A stretch of 47,438 nucleotides of DNA, taken from assembly GCA_964415465.1 (NCBI GenBank), contig CAYQAL010000003.1, forward strand, positions 1 to 47,438, in the 5' to 3' direction. Of this stretch, positions 1 through 9,089 are shown one piece after another. This DNA comes from JAGOTP01 sp964415465 (GTDB taxonomy: Bacteria; Patescibacteriota; Patescibacteriia; 2-12-FULL-60-25). Each line of letters starts with the position of its first letter. The stretch's first letter is position 1. The notes below the pieces were generated by a model, which made no database searches, was not told where the DNA came from, and was given only the letters and a program-made list of their open reading frames with translations. Made by a program: the position numbers and the translations under genes.

Positions 1-5
1 GTACA

Positions 6-2180
6 ATGGGTCTCGTGTCAGACGAGATCCGTCCCAACTTTTTAACCTGTCCTGCTGTACCGGAGCTTCCGCCACCGGAGGAGGATTCGCATAGTCAAAC
101 GGAAACGCACGTTCCTGTAGAGGAAGAGCGAAGAGAATCTCGGCCAACGTTTCTAGAAAAGCCGGTTGAAGAGGTGTCATATCAGCCGAGTGTTTCGCCG
201 TCTTCGCCCCCTGTATTACCGGTTCTGACCCCACATCCGCTCAAAAAGCTGGTGTTAGTATTGTCTGGACTACTTATTGGAATTGCCTTGATCGTGTGTG
301 CGGTCGTGATTTATGGCGCCGTATACCTCGGGACGTCTGTTTCGAGTTTGAAAACGGTGACCCAAGCGATTCGTCAGGATGTGGATCGTCGCGACTTCAT
401 TGCGGCCGAGGGCAGGATGCCTGAGTTCATGCAAGCGTTGGATCGGCTTGCGACAGGCGTCGATCGGCTGCGTCCGCTTCGTGAATGGCCGGTTGTGGGG
501 CGAGATATTAGAACGCTAGAGCGCATCATGGAGATCGCGCAAACCTTGTCTGATGGGGTTGATCAAACAGTCCGTGCGGCGTCTGGGTTTGAAAAAGTCT
601 TAGAGTCGGTGGGGTTGGTTGAACGCGGAATCGATGGATCGATCGTGTCGGGTCGTCCGTTTGCGGCCCTAAGCCCGGCAGAGAAAGAAGAAATCCTGTC
701 GCGTTTTGCGAGTTTGTTGCCAGAGCTGCGACAAGCACGGGAGAAAATTAAGTTAGCAGCGTCTCTCTGGACGGACTTGCCAACAGAAGCCCGTCAAAGC
801 TCGATGATGGCGCCGGTTGCCGCCTATGCCTCGCGTTTACCTGAGCTCACCAAGCGAGCGGATCAGCTTATCTCATTTTTAGATCTGCTTCTGCCGCTCG
901 TTGGTCATCCGAGTGAGAATAGATACCTGGTGATTCTCCAAAATAGCGATGAACTTCGCCCAACCGGTGGGTTTATCGGGACAATCGGGTACCTACGTGT
1001 TCAGTCGGCCGATATCAAAGAGATGCGGTTTGATGACGTCTATGCGATTGATAATCCAGTGAGTACGCGCTGGAAGGATGTGCCACCAGGACCGATGCAA
1101 CAGTATTTGGGGGTTTCTGCCTGGTTCTTGCGTGATCGTAACTGGTCACCAGATTTCCCAACCTCAGCCGAAGATATCATGAAGACCTACTTAGGCGAGC
1201 GAGCGATGGCTTCGAGCAGTACCGTTGACCGGTTAGATGGGGTGATCGCTTTCACCCCGGAATTTTTTAAGGACCTGTTCCGGTTTACGGGACCGATTAC
1301 TGTGGATGGTCGAATTTTTACAGCGGACGATTTCTTTGATCAGCTTCAGTATGAAGCGGAGCAAGGGTTCTTGAATAAAGGGCTGACCGTTGATCAACGT
1401 AAAGAAATTGTGTTGCGGGTTGGCGACGCGTTGTTTAAGCAACTCATGCAGCAGTCGACCAGCCGTCTTCCTGAGGTGCTTGATTTGTTGAGCGATAACT
1501 TAACTGAGAAAAATGTCTTGTTTTACTTGAGAGAATCGCGAACGTTGGCGTTACTTGATGCACGAGCCTGGACCGGCCGTGTTGCGGGAGCGGCAGAAGA
1601 CTATTTGTGGGTGATTGATACCAACTTGGCGGCCTATAAAACGGACGGAAAAATGGAGAAACAGGTACATTACAGCCTAGACTTAGAAAAAGGTCTCGCT
1701 ACGGTAACGCTTCGTTATCGCAATACGGTTCGGACGGTGGATTGGCGTTACACGCGTTATCGCGATTACGTCCGCGTCTACGTGCCAGAGGGGAGTGAAT
1801 TGGTGTCAGCGACGGGCGCGATGGCAAAGGATAAGAACCAGGCGGGTGGACGGGTGGAGCCGGGGACGGTCGATGTCTTTAAAGATCTTGGAAAGAGCGT
1901 CTTTGGAGCGTTTTGGGCGATTGAACCAAATGAAACCCGCGAATTGCGTTTCACGTACCGGCTACCAGCGGCTGTGTTGGAGAAGATACGCGCGACAGGC
2001 GACTACGATTTGCTTGTTCAGCGTCAACCTGGAAATAACTCTCGTTTGACGATCGATCACGCGCTCGGTAAGAACGTGAGGGCAGCGGAGCCTCCGGAAG
2101 CTCAGGCTGAATTCGGTGATCAGCGTTATCGACTTACGATGCCGCTCGATCGCGATCGTACATTCCGCGTCCGTTTTTAA
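6..2180 (+). CDS. DUF4012 domain-containing membrane-anchored protein
   Basis: Large envelope protein of unknown function. The N-terminal ~75 residues are Pro/Glu-rich and probably cytoplasmic. One transmembrane helix follows at about 77-107 (LKKLVLVLSGLLIGIALIVC), then a long extracytoplasmic part. The segment around residues 300-330 (NSDELRPTGGFIGTIGYLRV) is the hallmark of DUF4012, a family common in CPR bacteria and Actinobacteria and often found near surface-polysaccharide genes. No catalytic residues are recognised. The first ATG lies five bases into the window, so the true start may be upstream. mreB follows after 18 nt in the same direction, so co-transcription is likely. Confidence 0.85.
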   Translation: MGLVSDEIRPNFLTCPAVPELPPPEEDSHSQTETHVPVEEERRESRPTFLEKPVEEVSYQPSVSPSSPPVLPVLTPHPLKKLVLVLSGLLIGIALIVCAVVIYGAVYLGTSVSSLKTVTQAIRQDVDRRDFIAAEGRMPEFMQALDRLATGVDRLRPLREWPVVGRDIRTLERIMEIAQTLSDGVDQTVRAASGFEKVLESVGLVERGIDGSIVSGRPFAALSPAEKEEILSRFASLLPELRQAREKIKLAASLWTDLPTEARQSSMMAPVAAYASRLPELTKRADQLISFLDLLLPLVGHPSENRYLVILQNSDELRPTGGFIGTIGYLRVQSADIKEMRFDDVYAIDNPVSTRWKDVPPGPMQQYLGVSAWFLRDRNWSPDFPTSAEDIMKTYLGERAMASSSTVDRLDGVIAFTPEFFKDLFRFTGPITVDGRIFTADDFFDQLQYEAEQGFLNKGLTVDQRKEIVLRVGDALFKQLMQQSTSRLPEVLDLLSDNLTEKNVLFYLRESRTLALLDARAWTGRVAGAAEDYLWVIDTNLAAYKTDGKMEKQVHYSLDLEKGLATVTLRYRNTVRTVDWRYTRYRDYVRVYVPEGSELVSATGAMAKDKNQAGGRVEPGTVDVFKDLGKSVFGAFWAIEPNETRELRFTYRLPAAVLEKIRATGDYDLLVQRQPGNNSRLTIDHALGKNVRAAEPPEAQAEFGDQRYRLTMPLDRDRTFRVRF

Positions 2181-2198
2181 CCCTCACCGTTTCCGTCT

Positions 2199-3203
2199 AT
2201 GTTCGGCAAAAAAATCGGTATTGATCTTGGTACAACAACGGTTCTGGTCTACATCCCAAACAAAGGGATCATTATTCATGAGCCATCGGTTGTGGCAATC
2301 TCTCTCGCAGATAAGCGTGTGTTGTCGGTTGGAGCGGCGGCGAAAGATATGATTGGGCGCACACCGGATAGTATTGTGGCTAAGCGTCCGTTGAAAGATG
2401 GGGTGATCGCAGACTATCGCACAACAGAAGCGATGTTGCGTTATTTTATTAACAAAGCGATGGGTGGAGTGCGTTTGTTTCGACCAGAAGTGATGGTGGC
2501 GGTTCCTGGAGGGATTACTTCGACGGAGCGCCGTGCCGTGATTGACGCCACGCTCTCAGCGGGAGCGAAGGCGGCTTACATCATCAAGGAGCCAGTTGTA
2601 GCGGCGATTGGAGCGGATATTCCGATCGGCTCTGCTTCCGGTCACATGATCATCGATATCGGTGGTGGTACCTCGGAAATCGCCGTTATTTCGTTGGGTG
2701 GGATCGTATCGTCCGCATCAGTGCGCATTGGGGGAAATAAGCTCGATGCAGCCATTCAGGAACACGTGCGTCGCAAATATGGGCTCGCCATCGGTGAGCG
2801 TACGGCCGAAGAGGTGAAGATTCGTATCGGGTCAGCGCTGTATCTCGAAGAGAAACTTGAGATGGAAATCAAGGGTCGTGACATGATGAGCGGCTTGCCG
2901 CGTGTTGTTACCGTGACAAGTGATGATGTAACCGATGCGATTCAGCATGAGCTCCAAGGCATCGTTGAAGCGATTAAAGAGGTGTTACGCGGTACGCCGC
3001 CAGAGCTCTCGGCTGACGTGATGCAGAAAGGAATGGTCTTGTCTGGTGGATCCTCGCAGTTACGTAACTTGGATCGTCTGTTTGCAGAAGCGACGGGTGT
3101 TCCAACTTTCGTGGCGGATAATCCTCAGCTGTGTGTAGCAAAAGGAACGGGGATCGCACTGGAAAACTTGGAGGCCTACAAGCGCAGTGTGTTCTCGTCT
3201 TAA
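2199..3203 (+). CDS. mreB: Rod-shape-determining actin homologue MreB
   Basis: Bacterial actin that polymerises under the membrane and positions cell-wall synthesis. At 334 aa it has normal family length. Actin/HSP70 ATPase motifs are in order: phosphate-1 GIDLGTTTV (residues 7-15), phosphate-2 DIGGGTSEIAV (about 150-160) and the adenosine loop GMVLSGGSSQLRN (about 280-292). An amphipathic N-terminal start (MFGKKIGID) is typical. The start is set by CTATG directly before the conserved N-terminus; no Shine-Dalgarno is visible. It follows the DUF4012 gene by 18 nt. Its stop overlaps the stop of the convergent membrane-protein gene by a few bases. murC, murB and mltG elsewhere in the window show that a peptidoglycan wall is built. 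Confidence 0.95.
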   Translation: MFGKKIGIDLGTTTVLVYIPNKGIIIHEPSVVAISLADKRVLSVGAAAKDMIGRTPDSIVAKRPLKDGVIADYRTTEAMLRYFINKAMGGVRLFRPEVMVAVPGGITSTERRAVIDATLSAGAKAAYIIKEPVVAAIGADIPIGSASGHMIIDIGGGTSEIAVISLGGIVSSASVRIGGNKLDAAIQEHVRRKYGLAIGERTAEEVKIRIGSALYLEEKLEMEIKGRDMMSGLPRVVTVTSDDVTDAIQHELQGIVEAIKEVLRGTPPELSADVMQKGMVLSGGSSQLRNLDRLFAEATGVPTFVADNPQLCVAKGTGIALENLEAYKRSVFSS

Positions 3204-4912
3204 GGAGAGGGTGTTCGAAGTTTCAGAACCCGCAGGTGCGGGTTTTCTGTTTGTTGTGTTTCAATGAATGGTTCTAGGTGTCGCATGACCGCGTTGCCTG
3301 GGTCCCAGCTTAATGGAAAGCTGATGAAGAGGTCTGCCTCTCCATAACAGGCGCGAAGTCGGGTGAGGAGTGGCTCGATGTCACGTGCTCGGAAGAGATT
3401 CAAAAAATCTTGGTACAGCGCATCGCCAGTGGGAATCGCGTACCGAAGATGCGTTCCGTGACAGGTTGTAATTGTTTGTTCAAAGCCACGTGTTTGGAGG
3501 GCGGCACCAGCCAGGAGCTGATGAGACAGAACGATGAACGGTTGCTGACTACGCTCTCTTTCGATCCAATCAAGAGCGGAGTATTCGAAACGACTCACGC
3601 TTGGCGCATACGCATGTACAATCGCGTTGTTTTGGGGGTAACTTGCAAACCATTGGGTGACGACGATGAGAGAGATGGCGATAGCAGCGGCGATCTGTGT
3701 CAGTTGTTGTTGTCTTGTTGCAGGTGTTGAGAAATGCGATTCGATCAGCTGAGCGATATCGGGCAAAAAGAAGAACGGAACGAGCTGAAGGAGTCGAAGC
3801 GGAAATTCGAACTGTTCGTGAGCGATAATTCCTGGGAGTCGAACGAAGCAGGCGAGAAGAATGGCCGAGACAAAGATACCGATCGCCGTCATTCGACGCT
3901 CGATCTGCCAGATGGTTTGTGCTTTGAGATTTACATGCAGTCCAATAAGACAAAGCGCAAATGGCCAGAGACTTAAGAATCCGTAGAGTAGACTTACACC
4001 AGGCGTCTCAGCCGAAAAACGATAGGCTGTTCCAAAGAGCGCAACGAATGAAGTACCGATTTGTCCTACGGTGGGAAGCTCTAGCGCGGCGCCTTGAAGA
4101 GTGACGTAGGCTCCAAATCCCGCCAGAAGGCCGAGGGGAATGCCTGCTGAGAGAATGAGACTTGAGAGCCGGTGCCACTTGGTTCCACGAGCAAGTGAGC
4201 TTGCTACGAAAAGACAGCAGGGAATTCCCATCAGAGGATGGATAGACAGGCTGAGTAATCCGAGAGCGATGAGTACCCAACGCTTCCAAGGGCGATCAAG
4301 CGTCTTACTAAGACAGAGAGCGGTCACGAAGCAGAGAAATGCCGTATGAAACGGAATGGTAAAGCTAAACCAAGAAATCGGAAGCAAAAACAGCGCAATG
4401 GGAAGAAAACGTTGCGTTCGTTGAAGGAGGGGAATGAGCAATACGCTCGCCACCGGGACGAGAAGTTGATCGATTCGGATAACCGATACGCGAGACAGTG
4501 CATGAAGTCCCCAAACGATCAGATACTGCCCAAGATAGAGCGGTGTTGCGAGCGAAATCGAGTGATGTGCTGCGAGATGTTGTTCGGCCGCTTGATGCAG
4601 GAACGGATCAAAGCCGAACCCTAGCTGGTAGACAATGAGCGCTGTTCCCCAGGCGGTGAATGCGTGTAGCCCAACGCAGACGAGTTGGAGCCAGCGCGGA
4701 AGAAGTCGCACGGCTACGATCTGAAACAGTGTTGCGAGACCAAAGAGAAGGAAGATCCACCAAGGTAAGACATCCCAAGGCGAAACGAGCGGTAGATCCG
4801 TTCTCGCTCGGAAGGTGGTTCGTAGAATGGCTCCATCCAGCAATACGCAACACGCGCTGACAAAAACTGTCGGCGCGTGCTTCGTGAGGCGTGAAAACGA
4901 TCGGGGAAACAT
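3200..4912 (-). CDS. Polytopic membrane protein, GT-C-like glycosyltransferase candidate
   Basis: 570 aa with roughly a dozen hydrophobic helices (first near residues 15-35, then regularly to about 420) and a soluble C-terminal region of about 140 residues. This plan resembles GT-C type lipid-linked-sugar glycosyltransferases, but I see no convincing DxD/ExD catalytic motif in the first loop, so the function is a guess. The start ATG shares its A with the stop codon of the upstream gene (TAATG), which implies translational coupling. The 3' end overlaps the mreB stop and contains the mreB terminator hairpin as coding sequence (NPHLRVLK). Confidence 0.6.
   Translation of the reverse strand: MFPRSFSRLTKHAPTVFVSACCVLLDGAILRTTFRARTDLPLVSPWDVLPWWIFLLFGLATLFQIVAVRLLPRWLQLVCVGLHAFTAWGTALIVYQLGFGFDPFLHQAAEQHLAAHHSISLATPLYLGQYLIVWGLHALSRVSVIRIDQLLVPVASVLLIPLLQRTQRFLPIALFLLPISWFSFTIPFHTAFLCFVTALCLSKTLDRPWKRWVLIALGLLSLSIHPLMGIPCCLFVASSLARGTKWHRLSSLILSAGIPLGLLAGFGAYVTLQGAALELPTVGQIGTSFVALFGTAYRFSAETPGVSLLYGFLSLWPFALCLIGLHVNLKAQTIWQIERRMTAIGIFVSAILLACFVRLPGIIAHEQFEFPLRLLQLVPFFFLPDIAQLIESHFSTPATRQQQLTQIAAAIAISLIVVTQWFASYPQNNAIVHAYAPSVSRFEYSALDWIERERSQQPFIVLSHQLLAGAALQTRGFEQTITTCHGTHLRYAIPTGDALYQDFLNLFRARDIEPLLTRLRACYGEADLFISFPLSWDPGNAVMRHLEPFIETQQTENPHLRVLKLRTPSP
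3225..3250 (+). terminator. Terminator of mreB, inside the 3' end of the convergent gene
   Basis: AGAACCCGC, loop AGGT, GCGGGTTTTCT followed by a T-rich run. The stem is a classic intrinsic terminator for mreB and lies within the last codons of the minus-strand gene ending at 3200. Confidence 0.8.
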
Positions 4913-5412
4913 TAGTACTTCTGTTTATCCTTCAGATCCATCGTTTCGTTTGGGGTTTCCGGTTCCTTCTCTTCTGGCTGGTTTACTGTCTCTTCCGTTG
5001 GCTGTGGCTGATTGGCGGCGTTATTCATCATCAGCTCTTTCTTCTTTTGCCAATCTTCTTCTGGTTCTGGAGCAACGAATGCTGGTTCGGGAATTGGCTC
5101 AGGTTTCTTCGGCTCTTCCAGGAGGGCGCTTGGTGTCTCACCTGGCATTCGATACCCAGGCACGATGTCGGCTGGGATACGGTAGCCAGGAGTCACAGGG
5201 ATCATTCCACCTGTCTCTTCGTCCTTTTTTTCTTCGTTATAAGCTACCTGCTCTTGGTTCACTTCTTGGAAGTAGCCATCTTTGTAGTAGTCCGAGTTGA
5301 ATGTGTCCCAATTCTGGGCGCCCCAGTAAGCGAACCCAGCAGCGGCTGACAAGCCAAGTGCGGCTAAGGCAGCAACGGCAGTGTTCGTTTTAGAAGAGGT
5401 AGCGGTAGGCAT
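4912..5412 (-). CDS. Small membrane-anchored Pro/Glu-rich protein
   Basis: 166 aa. A single hydrophobic helix lies near the N-terminus (about residues 11-31, AALAALGLSAAAGFAYWGAQ). It is followed by a tyrosine-containing patch (YYKDGYFQEV) and a long low-complexity tail rich in P, E and K with two related GYRxP units (GYRIPADIVPGYRMPGE). The tail is probably extended and may act as a spacer or scaffold. No family recognised. The stop codon overlaps the start of the polytopic membrane protein (TAATG), so the two probably work together. Start chosen at ATG preceded by ATTT. Confidence 0.65.
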   Translation of the reverse strand: MPTATSSKTNTAVAALAALGLSAAAGFAYWGAQNWDTFNSDYYKDGYFQEVNQEQVAYNEEKKDEETGGMIPVTPGYRIPADIVPGYRMPGETPSALLEEPKKPEPIPEPAFVAPEPEEDWQKKKELMMNNAANQPQPTEETVNQPEEKEPETPNETMDLKDKQKY

Positions 5413-5465
5413 AAATAACGAAATGAACTTGAGGTCTATACTAACACGCGTGATACACTGTGCCT

Positions 5466-6593
5466 ATGTTGATAGGCCTTGATGCATCCCGAGCAGATGT
5501 GTTGGAAAAAACGGGCGTCGAATGGTATGCCCATCATGCGATACAGGCCTTAAAAACCACTGCAGGGCAGGAAGCTTATTCCTGGTTGCTGTATGCGCGG
5601 AAAACCCTTTCACCTGATCTCGGGACGGCGCCACCAAACTGGCATGAGCGTGTGCTGTCTTGGTCGTTCAGGCGTCTGTGGACGCAAGTACGGTTGAGTC
5701 TGGAGATTCATCAACACAAGCCAGACGTGTTGTTTGTTCCGGCGCACGCCTTGCCTCGTGTCTTGCCGGCGCGTTCGGTTGTTACCGTACATGATGTTGG
5801 AGCGTTCCGTGTTCCGCAGGTGTATTCAGCCACTGAGCGCTGGTGGCAAAAACGCGTTGCAAAGGATGCGATTCGTCGTGCGAGCCGAGTGCTAACCGTT
5901 TCCGAATATTCCAAACAAGAGCTGATTCACTTCTGTCAGGCCGACCCAGCTCAGGTGAGCGTAGTGTATCCAGGGGTTGACCATCTGGCTGGAAGAGAAA
6001 TTTCAGAAGCCGAAAAGCGTGCTGTAATCGATCGCTACCGTATCTCTGGTCCCTATTTTTTGTACGTTGGTCGGTTGGAGACGAAGAAGAATTTGCTGAC
6101 GCTGATTGAAGCCTTTCGCCGTTACAAGGAAGATCGAGGGTTGGGTGATCCAGTCTCTTTGGTTTTGGCAGGTGCTGAGGCCCAGGGCTATTCGACGATT
6201 CAACAAGCGATCGCACATGCCGCCATGGACGGTTTTATTATTCAAACGGGCTATGTGTCTGAGGAAGAGAAGCGCGTGCTTATGGCGGGGGCGATCGCGC
6301 TTATTCAGCCGTCTTGGTACGAGGGCTTTGGATTTACGCCACTCGAAGCCATGAGTTTGGCGTGTCCCGTTGTCTGTTCGCGAGTGGGTTCATTGCCGGA
6401 GGTGGTAGGTGTCGAAAATGCGCTCTGGTTCGATCCAGCCGATCCAGAAGCGCTGGCTGTGTGTTTGGATCAGATTGTGCGTGATGAAGCCTCCCGCCAA
6501 GCGTTGCGTGAACAGGGACGGCTTTGGGTCGCAACGTACACCTGGAAGCGTACGGCTGAGCAGTTGCTTCATGCGCTGACCGTCTGGCCGTAA
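5466..6593 (+). CDS. GT4-family glycosyltransferase
   Basis: 375 aa GT-B fold glycosyltransferase, expected to move a sugar from a nucleotide donor to a lipid-linked or surface acceptor on the cytoplasmic face of the membrane. The N-terminal acceptor domain contains VVTVHDVGAF and VLTVSEYSK. The C-terminal domain begins near FLYVGRLETKKN and carries the retaining GT4 signature EGFGFTPLE (the E-x7-E motif). The start is the ATG at 5466, preceded by GTGCCT; an in-frame GTG two codons earlier is less likely. A possible -10 (TACACT) lies about 8 nt upstream. The acceptor is unknown; the neighbour is murC. Confidence 0.85.
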   Translation: MLIGLDASRADVLEKTGVEWYAHHAIQALKTTAGQEAYSWLLYARKTLSPDLGTAPPNWHERVLSWSFRRLWTQVRLSLEIHQHKPDVLFVPAHALPRVLPARSVVTVHDVGAFRVPQVYSATERWWQKRVAKDAIRRASRVLTVSEYSKQELIHFCQADPAQVSVVYPGVDHLAGREISEAEKRAVIDRYRISGPYFLYVGRLETKKNLLTLIEAFRRYKEDRGLGDPVSLVLAGAEAQGYSTIQQAIAHAAMDGFIIQTGYVSEEEKRVLMAGAIALIQPSWYEGFGFTPLEAMSLACPVVCSRVGSLPEVVGVENALWFDPADPEALAVCLDQIVRDEASRQALREQGRLWVATYTWKRTAEQLLHALTVWP

Positions 6594-6636
6594 CGCTAGA
6601 CGAGCTCGCCCGTTCTTCGTAGGCTTACGACTGTCT

Positions 6637-8022
6637 ATGCGCTGCCCTTACGCTCACGTCCATTTTGTCGGCCTCGGCGGGATTCATGTCTCGGCGCTAG
6701 CCAAATTAGTGCTATCATTGGGCATTTCTGTTTCAGGATCGGATCTGGCAGAGAACGAGCTGACAGAAGAATTGCGAGCGAAAGGCGTAGATGTACGGAT
6801 TGGACACGCAGCGGAACATGTTCCGGCTAAAGCGGAGGTCGTCGTGTTTTCTTCTGCGGCACAGAAAACGAATCCAGAACGCATCGAAGGTGAGCGTAGA
6901 CATCTGCCATCATTCGACAGCCACCAATTTCTTGGATTGCTTGGGGAGTCTATGAAGCAAGTCGTGATCGCTGGAACGCATGGCAAGAGCACGACAACGG
7001 CCATGATGGGTGTACTGTTTAAGCAACTTGGTCTGAAACCGACGGTTGTGGTTGGAACGCGTGTCCCACAGCTTGCGGAGGGAAACCTGGAGATCGGTTC
7101 GTCTGATTGGTTGATCGCAGAAGGAGATGAGTTCGATCATCACTTTTTGGCCTATCGTCCAACGGTGCTCGTGATCAACAACATTGAAGCAGACCATTTT
7201 GATATCTATCCAAGCTTGGAAGATATGCGGAATGCCTATCGTAAGCTATTGAGACAGATGCGCGCCAAGGGGGTTTTGGTCGTGAACGGAGATGATGCAC
7301 AAATCAATCTTGTGTTGAAAGATGAGCAGCGGTATCTCGATGAGCAAGCGATTCAAGTTATGCGTGTAGGGGAAGGGGATGAATCTGATATTCAGATGCT
7401 ATCTCGACGAGTTGAGGCAGAAATACAAACAATCCATCTCGAGCTCACCGGACCACGAAGAGGGGTGAAACTGATGCTTGGCGTACCAGGCGAAATGAAT
7501 GCGCGGAACGCAATCATGTGTTATGCCGTTTCGCATGCGCTCGAGCTTTCCTCGCAAGAAGCGGCGAACGCCCTGTGTTCGTTTCGAGGTATTTGGCGTC
7601 GGTTGGAGCGAATCGGCGAGAAGAATGGGGTTCTCGTATTTTCTGATTACGGACATCACCCAACGGCTGTCGCGAAAACACTAAAAGCTGTAAAAGAGTT
7701 TTGTCCGAACCGTCGCATCGTTTTGTGTTTCCAGCCGCATCATCGCAATCGTACAAAGCATCTCTTCCAGGAATTCGTTACGTGTTTTGGGTTGGCGGAT
7801 GTGCTTGTCTTGGTTGAGATCTACGACGTGAAGGGCCGAGACCAAGCCGAAGACGAGACAGTTTCATCCAGGGACTTGATCGCGGCGATGGACAGACCGG
7901 TTGTCTACGCGGCTACGCCTGCGGATGCGTTGGACCAGTTGCGTGGATTGCTTGTCCCAGGCGATGTGTTACTTATTATGGGTGCGGGAGATATCTATAA
8001 AATTGCCTATGATCTCGTCTGA
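6637..8022 (+). CDS. murC: UDP-N-acetylmuramate--L-alanine ligase MurC
   Basis: Cytoplasmic Mur ligase that adds L-Ala to UDP-MurNAc at the expense of ATP, the first peptide step of peptidoglycan synthesis. 461 aa, normal length. The N-terminal UDP-binding Rossmann loop is GLGGIHVSA (residues 12-20), the P-loop is GTHGKSTTT (113-121), and the Mur central-domain segment EGDEFDHHFL is present. The C-terminal domain includes FSDYGHHPTAV, typical of MurC. The start follows CTGTCT with no Shine-Dalgarno. The 3' end overlaps murB by 14 nt, so the two steps are translationally linked. Confidence 0.95.
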   Translation: MRCPYAHVHFVGLGGIHVSALAKLVLSLGISVSGSDLAENELTEELRAKGVDVRIGHAAEHVPAKAEVVVFSSAAQKTNPERIEGERRHLPSFDSHQFLGLLGESMKQVVIAGTHGKSTTTAMMGVLFKQLGLKPTVVVGTRVPQLAEGNLEIGSSDWLIAEGDEFDHHFLAYRPTVLVINNIEADHFDIYPSLEDMRNAYRKLLRQMRAKGVLVVNGDDAQINLVLKDEQRYLDEQAIQVMRVGEGDESDIQMLSRRVEAEIQTIHLELTGPRRGVKLMLGVPGEMNARNAIMCYAVSHALELSSQEAANALCSFRGIWRRLERIGEKNGVLVFSDYGHHPTAVAKTLKAVKEFCPNRRIVLCFQPHHRNRTKHLFQEFVTCFGLADVLVLVEIYDVKGRDQAEDETVSSRDLIAAMDRPVVYAATPADALDQLRGLLVPGDVLLIMGAGDIYKIAYDLV

Positions 8023-8989
8023 ACAAGTGACTACGTTCTTGAGCCGTGTTCCAGGAGCTATTGAAAACGAACCGATGAATAAACACACGAGCTTTCGCAT
8101 CGGTGGCCCGGCTCGGTTATATTTTGTTGCAAATTCTTCTGATGCGGCCATTCAAGCGTTTGAAGTGGCGAAAGAGCTTGGCATTCCAACGCTCACGTTC
8201 GGTGGTGGTTCAAATTTGCTTGTCTCAGATGACGGATACCAAGGGCTTCTCATTCAAATGGCGAACCGTGCGCTTACGGTCGAAGGAACCCGCATTACTG
8301 TTGAAAGTGGCATGATCACGGGGCTCGTTGCACGTAAAAGTGTGGAGGCAGGGCTAACCGGATTCGAATGGGCGATCGGGGTGCCTGGCACGATTGGAGG
8401 CGCTATCTATGGTGACGCTGGTTGTTATGGAGGCGAAATGCGAGACGCGGTTGTCTCAGTTGATGCCTATCGGATTCGTGATGGAAAACGGCTTATGCTC
8501 ACAAAAGAGGAGTGCGAATTCGGTTATCGTGAAAGCTTGTTTAAGCGCGAACCGCATTTAATTCTTGGCTGTGTACTTGAGCTCAAACCTTCACCTGATC
8601 CAGCCGTGGGGAAGCAGCGTATGGAAGATATTATGCGTCAGCGCAAGGAAAAACAGCCTTTGGAGCAGTCGAGCGCTGGTTGTGCGTTCAAGAACTTCGA
8701 GTTCACGAATGAAGAAGATATTAAATTATTACAACGAGAAGTGGCTGTTCCTGAGTCGATGATCAAAAACAAATCCCTTGGCGCTGGTTGGCTTGTTGAT
8801 CAGGCGGGCTTACTTGGGCAAGCGGTTGGTCAGGTCGAGGTTAGTACAAAACACGGAAACTTCTTGGTAAATAAAGGTCAGGCACGTGCGCAAGATGTGG
8901 TCGGGCTCATCTCTCTCATCAAGCGAAAAATTCGTGACGAGTTCGGCATTGAAATGCACGAAGAAGTGCAGTACGTGGGGTTTGAGTAG
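8009..8989 (+). CDS. murB: UDP-N-acetylenolpyruvoylglucosamine reductase MurB
   Basis: FAD enzyme that reduces UDP-GlcNAc-enolpyruvate to UDP-MurNAc with NADPH. 326 aa from the chosen ATG, which overlaps the murC end. Motifs: N-terminal TSFRIGGPA, FAD-binding GGGSNLLVSD, GVPGTIGGAIYGDAGCYGG, catalytic YRES tyrosine segment, proton-donor serine in QSSAGCAFKN, and the C-terminal glutamate region IEMHEEVQYVG. All expected catalytic parts are present. An upstream-extended reading frame inside murC is possible but would add a non-homologous N-terminus. The gene is followed directly by GC-rich island 1. Confidence 0.94.
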   Translation: MISSEQVTTFLSRVPGAIENEPMNKHTSFRIGGPARLYFVANSSDAAIQAFEVAKELGIPTLTFGGGSNLLVSDDGYQGLLIQMANRALTVEGTRITVESGMITGLVARKSVEAGLTGFEWAIGVPGTIGGAIYGDAGCYGGEMRDAVVSVDAYRIRDGKRLMLTKEECEFGYRESLFKREPHLILGCVLELKPSPDPAVGKQRMEDIMRQRKEKQPLEQSSAGCAFKNFEFTNEEDIKLLQREVAVPESMIKNKSLGAGWLVDQAGLLGQAVGQVEVSTKHGNFLVNKGQARAQDVVGLISLIKRKIRDEFGIEMHEEVQYVGFE

Positions 8990-9004
8990 CCTTTTATAAC
9001 GCAC

Positions 9005-9050
9005 GACTCACGACCTTGTAGAGGCGCGAGTGTGCGCCGGGTCGTGAGTC
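9005..9050. repeat. Nested GC-rich hairpin closing island 1
   Basis: Perfect 11-bp arms GACTCACGACC (9005-9015) and GGTCGTGAGTC (9040-9050) enclose a second hairpin, GGCGC/GCGCC (9023-9027, 9034-9038). No U-tract follows on either strand. It marks the border between murB and the foreign-looking island. A smaller hairpin GGCCC-ttgt-GGGCC (9064-9077) lies just inside. Confidence 0.75.
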
Positions 9051-9089
9051 AGAAGTTGTTCTTGGCCCTTGTGGGCCTAGCGTCGCGTG

